NCBI GenBank assembly: GCA_944389175.1
Contig: CALXLK010000002.1
Coordinates: 124,001-188,000 of the forward strand
Direction: 5' to 3'
DNA from: an uncultured Opitutales bacterium
GTDB lineage: Bacteria > Verrucomicrobiota > Verrucomicrobiia > Opitutales > Intestinicryptomonadaceae
Length of the DNA: 64,000 nucleotides
Shown: positions 7,071 through 14,979 of the stretch, in pieces
How the letters are laid out: every line of letters starts with the position of its first letter
Numbering within the stretch: position 1 is the first letter of the stretch
Notes under the pieces: generated by a model
The model's input: only the letters and a program-made list of their open reading frames with translations
Databases searched by the model: none
Told to the model about the DNA's origin: nothing
Position numbers and translations under genes: made by a program

Positions 7071-9196
7071 AAGATTTTAAATAGGCAAAACGCCCTCATG
7101 CCGGCGCTTGACAGCGAGTATGACAGCGCGTATTTTGCCCCGTCCATAACTGCGGCCTTGAGCGCTCCTGCCGACGCCGAATAGCTGCGGCCGCATATTC
7201 GCTGCATGTCTTTTGCCCCGGCGATTCCCGTTTTGGCAAAAATATCGGATAGAAATTTTTCCGTGAATTTATTTTTCGGGAAGCTTGTATATGCCGAGAT
7301 TTCCCGCGGATTTACGCCGTGTTTTTTTAGCGTCTTTTCCAAGATGGCGGCCTCTTCTTCGGCGCTTTTTCTCCTCGATATTTCGACGCACAGAATTTCG
7401 GCGAGCGGATTCTCGGCCGAGCGGGGCTTTCCTATTGTGTACGCGCAAGCGTATTCCGCCAGAGGCGCCTCAGATTTTGCAAATCGTTCGTTTACGTTTA
7501 GGTATTTTTGCGCGTATTCGTTAAATTCGTCGACGGCCCCGACCACGGCTGCTGCCGCGCTGCCTGAATTTATTTCCCTAACGGCTTCCTTAAGCGCAGA
7601 CTCAAATGAGATTTCCTTGGCCGTGAGTGTTCCGTTTAACCCGGTGAATGCGTATTTTTGCGATATCGCCGATGCCGCAGCATTGTGTACGGAGTTTGTA
7701 AAAGCGCTCGGTATGGGTTCGGCCTCCTTTTTTGTTATTGTCGCTTCCACAAAGCGCGCCGTTTCATTCATCATCGCGCAGCCCGTTCCCCAGCATACGG
7801 CAACTTCGTCTCCGGATGCCTTAAGCGCGTTTTCCCTGAGGGCTCGCCCGACACATTCAAGGCCCATTTGCTGGAGTTTTGCAAGCCTGCGTTTGCGCAG
7901 CGCAGGAACGTCCTCCAACAACCGGGACGCCTCTGCCATGCAGCTGCCCGACTCGCACGGGTTTACTTCGCCGAATGCGTACACGTAGATATTTTCGGCT
8001 GAAAATTTTTGGGCGACCGCCGGCTCCTTCGTAAACACGGCAGCCGAATTATTTCCGCCAAAGCCAAGCGATACGCTTACTATATTTTTTATATTTGCCT
8101 CTCTTGCGGCAGTGCAGCATGCCGGGTCAAATTGGCCGCCGGCGTCTTCAAACCCCAAGTTTGGAATAGTCTGGTTTTTGCGCAGCGCTTCTATGGCCAG
8201 AACGGCGTTTAATATGCCGCTTGCCCCGAGTGTGTGCCCAAATGCGTGCTTTATAGACGAGTAAGGCGGAATATTCGCGCCGAATACTTTTTTTAGCGCC
8301 TCGAATTCGGCCGCGTCGTTGCCTTTTGTCGCCGTGCCGTGGCCGAGGTAGAAGCCGACGTCCCCCGGGGCGATTTTTGCCATGGAGAGGGCCCGCGATA
8401 TGGCCCGCGCGGCCTGCGCGCCGTCGGGGCGGGGCGCAGTTGCGTGGTATGCGTCGGCGGTGCAGGCCCAGCCGCTTGCATAGGCAAGTATTTCCGGTGC
8501 CGACTTTTTTGCCGCCTCTTCGTTTGCCAAAATTAGCGCGGCGGCGGCCTCGCCGAGGTTTATGCCGTCGCGGTTGGCGTCGAACGGTTTGGCGCGGCCG
8601 CGGGAAAGGAGAAGCAGGCAGCCAAAGCCGTTTACGGTTATGCGCGAGAGCGCGTCGGCCCCGCAGACAACGGCGACGTCGCAATCGCCGCAGGATAGCG
8701 CATTGCACGCGTCGGATAGGGCCAGCGACGAGCTCGAGCAGGCCGTCGAATAAGTGGCGGTCTCCCCGCCGAAGCCAAAATGCTTTGCGGCCTCTTCGGC
8801 TATTGTCGAGCATTCGTAGTCTCTTAGGCGGCTCCAGTCGGCCATGTCCGGGCTTGCCAAATTTTTTTCAAGCATGTTTTCCGCCTCGAATATGCCGCCT
8901 ATGCTCGTCCCGAAAAATATGGATATTCTGGATTTTTCGATTTTTGATAAGTCGATCTTTGCGAGGGCTTCGCCGATTGCGTCAAATAGCATTTGCCTGC
9001 AGCGCGGTTTGTTGTCGGAGCGCTTGTATTGTTGGGCAATTCCAAAGAGCCTGTCCGCGTAGCGGGGGCTTTCAAATAGAGTGTTCTTTGAGAAGGCGTC
9101 GCCGAGCGCGCCCGTGGCGCACGCAAAAGCCCTCTCAAGCCCGACTCCGCTGCAGGCGCTCACTCCGCTTGAAATCGCACAAACCACGCCCGCCAT
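7067..9196 (-). CDS. Second KS-CLF fusion with a PF13723-type chain-length factor half
   Basis: A 709-residue protein. The N-terminal unit (about 1-390) is a full ketosynthase with Cys153 in STACSSSS, His286 in LGHGTATKGND and His321 in KHAFGHTLGASG. The C-terminal part (about 395-709) carries FTNSVHNAAASAIS at about 499-512. This resembles the SVHNA motif of the short beta-ketoacyl synthase chain-length-factor family (Ketoacyl-synt_2, PF13723) found in aryl-polyene clusters. It ends without the KS histidines. The protein therefore fuses a catalytic KS to a CLF of a different type from the one in the 802-residue paralogue. Its start lies 2 bases after the ACP stop codon, and it overlaps the LolA-like gene by 4 bases. 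Confidence 0.87.
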   Translation of the reverse strand: MAGVVCAISSGVSACSGVGLERAFACATGALGDAFSKNTLFESPRYADRLFGIAQQYKRSDNKPRCRQMLFDAIGEALAKIDLSKIEKSRISIFFGTSIGGIFEAENMLEKNLASPDMADWSRLRDYECSTIAEEAAKHFGFGGETATYSTACSSSSLALSDACNALSCGDCDVAVVCGADALSRITVNGFGCLLLLSRGRAKPFDANRDGINLGEAAAALILANEEAAKKSAPEILAYASGWACTADAYHATAPRPDGAQAARAISRALSMAKIAPGDVGFYLGHGTATKGNDAAEFEALKKVFGANIPPYSSIKHAFGHTLGASGILNAVLAIEALRKNQTIPNLGFEDAGGQFDPACCTAAREANIKNIVSVSLGFGGNNSAAVFTKEPAVAQKFSAENIYVYAFGEVNPCESGSCMAEASRLLEDVPALRKRRLAKLQQMGLECVGRALRENALKASGDEVAVCWGTGCAMMNETARFVEATITKKEAEPIPSAFTNSVHNAAASAISQKYAFTGLNGTLTAKEISFESALKEAVREINSGSAAAAVVGAVDEFNEYAQKYLNVNERFAKSEAPLAEYACAYTIGKPRSAENPLAEILCVEISRRKSAEEEAAILEKTLKKHGVNPREISAYTSFPKNKFTEKFLSDIFAKTGIAGAKDMQRICGRSYSASAGALKAAVMDGAKYALSYSLSSAGMRAFCLFKIL

Positions 9197-9198
9197 GA

Positions 9199-9462
9199 TT
9201 ACTTTTGCTTCTCGGTAATAAAGTCTGCAAGCGCCCCCACCGACGAGAAGATCGTCTTTGCCTCGTCTTTGTCGTCAACGGTTATTCCAAAGTCTTTTTC
9301 AATCATGACGACCAGCTCAAGTGCATCGACAGAGTCCAATCCGAGCCCGTCGGGCTCGAACAGCGCCGCGTCGTCGGCTATGTCCTCGGGCGCTATGTCG
9401 GGGAGGTTGAGAGTCGATATTATTTTTGTCTTTAACTGTCTTATTAGTTGGCTTCTATCCAT
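9199..9462 (-). CDS. Acyl carrier protein of the cluster (minus-strand operon)
   Basis: An 87-residue protein starting MDRSQLIRQLK, acidic and helical. The 4'-phosphopantetheine attachment serine is in GLGLDSVDALELV. An alternative ATG four codons upstream (9474) is possible; neither has a convincing Shine-Dalgarno sequence. It carries the growing chain for the adjacent synthases. It sits between the acyltransferase gene and the second KS-CLF gene, with a 2-base gap to the latter. Confidence 0.9.
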   Translation of the reverse strand: MDRSQLIRQLKTKIISTLNLPDIAPEDIADDAALFEPDGLGLDSVDALELVVMIEKDFGITVDDKDEAKTIFSSVGALADFITEKQK

Positions 9463-9506
9463 TTTGCCAAACATCGTATTTTCGCGGCGGCGGATAGCAA
9501 GTAAAA

Positions 9507-10397
9507 TCACTGCAGCCAGAACGGGTAAAAATTGTACCACTGGTAGGGGTGGTATTTGAGTGTTTTTGCAATATCGTCTGCGTATGCCTGCGCGTACGCG
9601 CTTGATCTTTCCTGAAACGACGCACCCGGGAGTGACGATGGCTCTATCGTTCTTGAGACACTTATTGTATAGGAGCCCGATTTTTCGCGCGTGCAAAACA
9701 CTATTGCAATACTAGCGCCCGATTTTTCCGCCAGCGCGTATGCCGATACCGGAAATCGCGCCTTCTTTCCCAAAAAATCGACACTGGCGAATTTGCCTGC
9801 TATATACCTGTCGCCGTGCACCGATACGACGCCGTTTTTTCGCAATATTCCAAGGCCTGCAAGCATTGCAAAGGGATCGTCTGCCGTGGCTATCATTTTT
9901 GGGAGATTTCTGCGGCGGTGGGCTTCTTCCATTTTCGATATGTATTCGTGTTCCGCCGATACTCCTATCACGCCGGTCGGGCAGGGGTATTGCGCCAGTT
10001 CGCCCCCCGCGATAGCCCATCCGCCGATGTGCGAAGACACCGCCACGCACCCTTTGCCTTTTTCAAGTATCTTTTCTATCTCGGCGCGGGCCTTGTCGTC
10101 AATTTCAACGTTCGCGCCTGAGAAATAGGCTTGTTTGTCTATTATGGAGCGGCCGAAGGAAAAAAGGTGCGCGTAAGATTGCTTTGAAACGGGCGGGATA
10201 TTTTTGCCGAATATAACCGATAGATATTTCGAACTTTCCGCGCACTGCTTGCGCCTAAAGAGCATGAAGAATGCCGCGACAAAAACCAGAAGCGCATACG
10301 CCGGGACGCGGCCTATGCGCAAGAGGAACGCGAAGCAGGCGTTGCCAAACCTGCCCCCGTAAGACTTGCCGCTCCAGCGTATGTTCTTATTTTCCAT
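9507..10397 (-). CDS. Lysophospholipid-acyltransferase-like protein (LpxL/HtrB superfamily)
   Basis: A 296-residue protein with an N-terminal membrane segment (VPAYALLVFVAAFFMLF). The HtrB/LpxL-like acyltransferase core has SSHIGGWAIAGGEL around residues 121-134 and VSVHGDRYIAGKFASVDFLG later. Aryl-polyene clusters carry such enzymes, which probably attach the acyl chain to a lipid carrier. The family's catalytic H(X)4D/E pair is not intact: His123 is present, but the residue five positions on is Ala128, read directly from a GCT codon. Either another acid (the Glu of GGEL) substitutes or the active site has changed. It overlaps the exporter gene by 11 bases. Confidence 0.82.
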   Translation of the reverse strand: MENKNIRWSGKSYGGRFGNACFAFLLRIGRVPAYALLVFVAAFFMLFRRKQCAESSKYLSVIFGKNIPPVSKQSYAHLFSFGRSIIDKQAYFSGANVEIDDKARAEIEKILEKGKGCVAVSSHIGGWAIAGGELAQYPCPTGVIGVSAEHEYISKMEEAHRRRNLPKMIATADDPFAMLAGLGILRKNGVVSVHGDRYIAGKFASVDFLGKKARFPVSAYALAEKSGASIAIVFCTREKSGSYTISVSRTIEPSSLPGASFQERSSAYAQAYADDIAKTLKYHPYQWYNFYPFWLQ

Positions 10398-12771
10398 TTT
10401 TAGATAGCATCCAGTCGGAGAGCCTCGGCGCGAATACGAGGCTTGAAATTAAAATGCATGTTATCGATATCGCCGCGGCGCTTCCGAGCTTGTTGAGCGC
10501 CGGATGTTGCGCGCACGCGAGAATTCCGAATGCCGCAAGCGTCGTGGTGCAGGCTATCGACATGGGCTTGTATGCCGAGGATTTGTCCAGCGAGTTTTTT
10601 GAGCAATTGAAAATAAACACCGCATAGTCTTGCGCCATGCAGACTGCAAACACTACAAAAATAGAGTTAATCGGGTTTATTGATATTGATAGCGCTCTCA
10701 TGGCGGCCAGGCTCCACAGCAGCCCCGCCATTACCGGGACCATTACGGCCACGGCGCCTGCAAAACCGATTGTAGCAAGCAGGTAAACAGTCGCTGCCGC
10801 TATCGAGATTACCGCGAATTTTACGAGCCACTCAAGCGATATCTCCGATATCCGCATACCCATGTAGTCGGCGTCTATGAGATGGGCGCCGTCGATTTTT
10901 TCGCGGAGCTGCCGCGCAAAAACTTCCGGGCGATAGTTTTTGCGCGGGGAGAAGGTGGCGCAAAGATAGTATTTGTTTGGGTCTCTTCTGAGCGTCTTTT
11001 CAAACAGTTTTCCAAGCTCGCCCTCGAAAAGCTCGCGCGGTGCGTCGTCTGGCGGGTTCATCAGCGCCAGGGCCGATTTCAATACGCCTTCCTCCCTCAA
11101 ACCGAGCTGCGCGCATGCTTCTGATATCGACTTTCGCACGCCGTAGCTTTCCATTTTCTTTCGCCACAATTGGGAATTTTTGCGGGCTTTTTCAGGCGTT
11201 ACCAGCTGGGTAGAGGCGCCGAATAAATCCGCGTCGCCTCTTTTCTCCATGAACGATTTCAGCTCCTCGTTGCGGGCGAGCAGCTCGCTAAGCGAATCGG
11301 CCGTTATGAAAACCGATTTTACGTTTAGTAGTTTACCCCACGTCTTGCGCATGGCCGAGTTGTCGAGGCTCGTCTCTTTGTCGACTGCGTTGAATGACGA
11401 AAGGTTGCCGTCGAATTTCAGCCGGGGCGCAACGGCCGCGGCTGCAACTGTGGCCGCGATGGCAAGGGGAACCGACAGCCGCGAAGACGCGAGCGCGCGC
11501 GCAAATTTTGAGAAGAGCTCCGGCAACAGCTTTTTTCCGCTGCCTTTCGGGGCGTATCCGACGAGAAACGCAGGCAGCGCGTAAACGCTTATAAGAGCAG
11601 CCGCTGCTATTCCTATAGCGCCGAAAGTTCCCGCCTGGGCGAAGCCGCGCGGGCCGAATATTCCAAGTATAGCAAAAGCCGCCGCCGTCGTTCCCGCAGC
11701 TACAAATATAGGCAATTTTAGCTCGGCTGACACTCTTATTACCCCGTTTAAATCGCACCGCCTCAAGCCCCCCGCGCGCCAGAGTATGTGCACTGCATAG
11801 TCGACACTTGCCCCTATTGCCAGGCTTGCAAAAGCTATCGAGATAGACGATATATCCCCAAAAAACATTCCCGCGGCCGCGAAAGAAATGAGTGTTGCCG
11901 CGGCCGATGGAATCAGCGCAAGCGGGGCGAAAATTACGTTTCTAAACGACAGCAAGCATATGGCAAAAACTGCCGCCATTGTGGCAAACAAGGCTTTTTG
12001 AGCGTCGCTTGAGGCGATTGCCGCGTTTGCCGCGCTAAGCCTGTATCCGCCCGTCCAGCGCACGTTTAATTCGGGGTACTTTTCTTTTGCCCTTTCGATA
12101 GCCTCCCGTACCTCCTTTACCAGTTTTGCGCTCTTCGCCGAGTCGGAGCAGGGAAAGCTTCCGTAGGCTCTTAAAAGTATTTGCGAGCCGTCGGGCGAAT
12201 ATATTTTGAAGTCTTTTATATTCGCTCCGCCAAAGGCCGCGGTTTTGGCCAGATTCTTTGCCAGTATGCCCGCAAGCCCCACGGGATCGGCCTTTAGCGC
12301 GGCCGCAGAGGCAAAGTCTCCCTTCTTTAGGCTTGACGAGAGTCTCTCGAGGCGCTCCTTTATCGCCTCTTTGTCCAACGAGGCGTAGTCGCCCTCCGGA
12401 ATTTTATCGGCAATGCAAAGGGGGGCGTATTTTATTAACTTTGGAGCCTCTTGGGCCAGGGCTGAAAGGTCGCATTCCACCCTTTGAATTTCGGCAATGC
12501 CCGAGAGGTTTTTTGCGAGCGCTTCGGCCGCCGCTGCGGCATTTCCTACGTCATCAGAGACGGAAAAAAAGAGGCTGTCGGAATTTTTGAATACCGAGGA
12601 AGCTTTTATGTGCGCCTGCACTTCCGGGTCTTTGTCGGGGAGAATATCGAAAATATTTTCCAAATAGTTCGCGCGCCAAGCCATAAACGCGGCCATAGCG
12701 CAAAGGAGGATTGCCGCCGCCAAAGAAAGGCGCCTGTGAGCATAAATAAAGGCTATAGGGCTTTTCTTCAT
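10387..12771 (-). CDS. MMPL/RND-superfamily lipid exporter
   Basis: A 794-residue inner-membrane protein starting MKKSPIAFIYAHRRLSLAAAILL. It has the two-fold RND layout: a membrane segment, a large periplasmic loop, a membrane bundle (about 250-430), a second loop and a second bundle (about 640-790). The motif ISIAFASLAIGASVDYAVH and its repeat INPINSIFVVFAVCMAQDYAVF are typical of MMPL/SSD proteins, with the conserved aspartate of the proton relay. In aryl-polyene and flexirubin loci this transporter is thought to lift the product out of the inner membrane toward LolA-like carriers. The 4-base overlap with the glycosyltransferase and 11-base overlap with the acyltransferase show one operon. 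Confidence 0.92.
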   Translation of the reverse strand: MKKSPIAFIYAHRRLSLAAAILLCAMAAFMAWRANYLENIFDILPDKDPEVQAHIKASSVFKNSDSLFFSVSDDVGNAAAAAEALAKNLSGIAEIQRVECDLSALAQEAPKLIKYAPLCIADKIPEGDYASLDKEAIKERLERLSSSLKKGDFASAAALKADPVGLAGILAKNLAKTAAFGGANIKDFKIYSPDGSQILLRAYGSFPCSDSAKSAKLVKEVREAIERAKEKYPELNVRWTGGYRLSAANAAIASSDAQKALFATMAAVFAICLLSFRNVIFAPLALIPSAAATLISFAAAGMFFGDISSISIAFASLAIGASVDYAVHILWRAGGLRRCDLNGVIRVSAELKLPIFVAAGTTAAAFAILGIFGPRGFAQAGTFGAIGIAAAALISVYALPAFLVGYAPKGSGKKLLPELFSKFARALASSRLSVPLAIAATVAAAAVAPRLKFDGNLSSFNAVDKETSLDNSAMRKTWGKLLNVKSVFITADSLSELLARNEELKSFMEKRGDADLFGASTQLVTPEKARKNSQLWRKKMESYGVRKSISEACAQLGLREEGVLKSALALMNPPDDAPRELFEGELGKLFEKTLRRDPNKYYLCATFSPRKNYRPEVFARQLREKIDGAHLIDADYMGMRISEISLEWLVKFAVISIAAATVYLLATIGFAGAVAVMVPVMAGLLWSLAAMRALSISINPINSIFVVFAVCMAQDYAVFIFNCSKNSLDKSSAYKPMSIACTTTLAAFGILACAQHPALNKLGSAAAISITCILISSLVFAPRLSDWMLSKNGK

Positions 12772-13478
12772 TTCTTTAGGGCGATTTTTTTTAGCCTGTC
12801 TTTCCCCGAGATTAGCCTTGTGAAGAAAAAGCGCGCGTTCATAAGCGAGAATTTCGCGGTGTCGGCGACGGGTCTGTAATGCGATTTTTCAAGCGATCTG
12901 GCCGAATATATCGTAGGTATTTCCACCTGCTCGAAGCCTACGCCCGCCCACGCCGCCTTGACAAGTATCTCTACCTCGAAGGCAAAGCTCGAAAGCCTTA
13001 AGTCGAGCATTTCATAGACGCCGAGCGGATAGCACCGGTAGCCGCACTGCGTGTCGGCAACCCGCACGCCCGTTTCGGCCCGGAACCAAAAATTTGAAAA
13101 TTTGTTTAGAAACCTCCGGCCCCTTGGGACGCACGGAAGGTCGAAGTTTCTGACGGCTAAAATGATTTTGTCTGGATTTTCGCGGGCCTTCCGGGCCAAT
13201 TTTGCCGCGTATTCCGGGGGATGCTGGCCGTCGCTGTCTATTGTAAGGGCATGGGTTGCCCCCATTTTGCCGGCCAGGGCAAATCCGGCCTTGAGCGCCG
13301 CGGCCTTGCCTCTATTTTTTTCAAAGCGCAACACAGTGGCATTAGCTTCGCCGCATTCGACCGCGGGGTTGCTGCCGTCGTCCACGACAATGCACGGCAT
13401 TTGCGGCGCCAATTTTTGCAGTATTGGCGGCAGCGTCTGAACGTGGTCGTGACAGGGAATTATCGCGGCTATCTTCAC
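12768..13478 (-). CDS. Family 2 glycosyltransferase of the cluster
   Basis: A GT-A glycosyltransferase, 236 residues from a GTG start at 13478, which gives the usual N-terminus VKIAAIIPCHDHV. An ATG at 13535 is an alternative that adds 19 residues but leaves only 23 bases to the divergent ACP gene, too little for two promoters. Visible motifs are IVVDDGS, NRGKAAALKAGF, TIDSDGQHPPEY (metal-binding DXD) and ADTQCGYRCYP, the pattern of DPM1-like enzymes. Such GT2 enzymes are regular members of aryl-polyene clusters. The acceptor is unknown. It is the first gene of the minus-strand operon and overlaps the MMPL gene by 4 bases. Confidence 0.85.
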   Translation of the reverse strand: MKIAAIIPCHDHVQTLPPILQKLAPQMPCIVVDDGSNPAVECGEANATVLRFEKNRGKAAALKAGFALAGKMGATHALTIDSDGQHPPEYAAKLARKARENPDKIILAVRNFDLPCVPRGRRFLNKFSNFWFRAETGVRVADTQCGYRCYPLGVYEMLDLRLSSFAFEVEILVKAAWAGVGFEQVEIPTIYSARSLEKSHYRPVADTAKFSLMNARFFFTRLISGKDRLKKIALKK

Positions 13479-13558
13479 TGGGGAAATATGCTTGAAAAGC
13501 CTTTGTAAATGTGGTTTGATGTCGCACTTTTGCATAAAATTTTCAACACTATTTTTAT

Positions 13559-13843
13559 ATGGCGGGAAATTTCGACATAATAAAAAGGCGCGCGGAGATA
13601 TCTCAAAGGCTCAAGGAAAATCTCATAGAGAGTTTGGACATGGATATCGAACCCTGCGATATAGACGAGAATGTCTCCCTGGTGGGGTCGGGGCTGGGCC
13701 TCGATTCGCTCGACATTCTCGAGATTGTATCGTGCGTCGAGACCGTTTTCGGCGTCAAGATTCCCGAGGGAGACATGCTTCCCCTGCGTTCGTTTAATAC
13801 GCTCGTAGACTACATTATCGCAAACGACGGAGGTATCGCATGA
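13559..13843 (+). CDS. Second acyl carrier protein (divergent pair)
   Basis: A 94-residue ACP. Its phosphopantetheine serine is in GLGLDSLDILEIV, followed by FGVKIPEGDM, the usual helix III region. It is only distantly like the other ACP of this locus, so it probably serves a different partner. Its stop overlaps the start of the GcvT-fold gene (ATGA, 4 bases), so the two are translationally coupled. It starts divergently from the glycosyltransferase gene. No good Shine-Dalgarno sequence is visible. Confidence 0.9.
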   Translation: MAGNFDIIKRRAEISQRLKENLIESLDMDIEPCDIDENVSLVGSGLGLDSLDILEIVSCVETVFGVKIPEGDMLPLRSFNTLVDYIIANDGGIA

Positions 13844-14889
13844 GTTTGTTCTTGAAGGATTCATGGCTCCAATGCGGCGGTAAGCTTTCCGAATGTGGGA
13901 ATCAATGCGTCTCTTCCGTAAAAGGCATAGCCGAGGAGATGCAAGCGCTGCGCAATAGCGCCGTGGTTTGGGACTATTCTTGGGCCTTTAAATTCTCCCT
14001 GGAGGCGCCCGACGGCGCCGACGCCCTCGACGGGCTGCTTGCAGGCGACGTTCTCAAGCTTCGCTACGGGCGCGCCACGGATACTTTCCTGGCCGCGGAA
14101 TCGGGCAAAATTGCCGCCGCGGTCACGGTAGTCGATGTGGATGACAAGCTTTTTGTCTTTGCCGAAGCCCCCTCGGCGGAAGCGGTTGCTCCGATTGCCG
14201 ATTTGCCCGGCGCGCAAAATCTCGACGCTACGCATACCGTTCTTTCCGTGGACGGCCCCGAAGCGTGGCGGGTTCTCAAGGCCGTTTTTGGCGCCGACAT
14301 TTACAACCTTACTTACATGTCGGCCGAAAAGTACGATTTCAACGGCTTTCCCGCCATCGTGGTTCGCGCCGGCAAGACCGGCGAATTCGGATATAGCGTG
14401 CTGGTTCCAAACGGGGCGGCAAATGCGCTTTTTGACGAATTTAAGAGGCTTTCGGAAAGTTTTGGCGGCGGCCTCGCCGGAAGGGATTGCCTCCTTACGG
14501 CAAGGGCGAAGGGAAACTTTTTCAATATTTTTGCTTGCGGCACTGAGGCGAATAATCCCATAGAACTCGGTCTGCAATGGCAGATAGATTTTTCTAAAGA
14601 GCGCTTTGTCGGGCGCGACGCCGTATTGGCGGTCAGGCGAAATCCCTCGAGAAAGCTCGTGGGCGTTGTTTGCAGCTGCGCTGCCAAGCTTGGCGGGTCG
14701 CTCTTGGACGGCGGCGTGCAAATGGGGCGCATAGTAAATGTCGACGCGTGCGATCCAAATTTTGCGCTTGCATTTGTCGAGGCAAAGAGCGCCTATCCCG
14801 GGGTTGTTTTCTCGACTGAAGGCGGCAGCGCCACCTTGGTATCCAGGCCGGCAGTCGTTACAGAGAGCCTGCTGCGCGGCATGGAATAG
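13840..14889 (+). CDS. GcvT-fold (aminomethyltransferase-like) protein coupled to an ACP
   Basis: A 349-residue protein of the folate-binding T-protein/YgfZ fold. It has the family landmarks MQALRNSAVVWDYSW (usual: RN.A...D.S), HTVLSVDGPEAWRVL, GKTGEFGYSVLVP, LGLQWQIDFSKERFVGRDAV and VGVVC. The region that in real T-protein holds the catalytic aspartate (G.I.DD...) reads GKIAAAVTVV at about 89-98, so that acid is missing and glycine-cleavage activity is unlikely. No gcvH, gcvP or lipoyl genes lie nearby. The coupling to an ACP and the position inside the synthase locus suggest it acts on an ACP-bound or lipid intermediate, or as a folate-dependent one-carbon enzyme. The specific role is unknown. 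Confidence 0.8.
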   Translation: MSLFLKDSWLQCGGKLSECGNQCVSSVKGIAEEMQALRNSAVVWDYSWAFKFSLEAPDGADALDGLLAGDVLKLRYGRATDTFLAAESGKIAAAVTVVDVDDKLFVFAEAPSAEAVAPIADLPGAQNLDATHTVLSVDGPEAWRVLKAVFGADIYNLTYMSAEKYDFNGFPAIVVRAGKTGEFGYSVLVPNGAANALFDEFKRLSESFGGGLAGRDCLLTARAKGNFFNIFACGTEANNPIELGLQWQIDFSKERFVGRDAVLAVRRNPSRKLVGVVCSCAAKLGGSLLDGGVQMGRIVNVDACDPNFALAFVEAKSAYPGVVFSTEGGSATLVSRPAVVTESLLRGME

Positions 14890-14979
14890 CCCTTTGGCTC
14901 AATCAAAAGCCTTTTGAATTGCCGCGCGCGGTTTTGCGCATGCGCTTGAAGATGGGCGCACTGCGGGGGCTTAAGGCGG

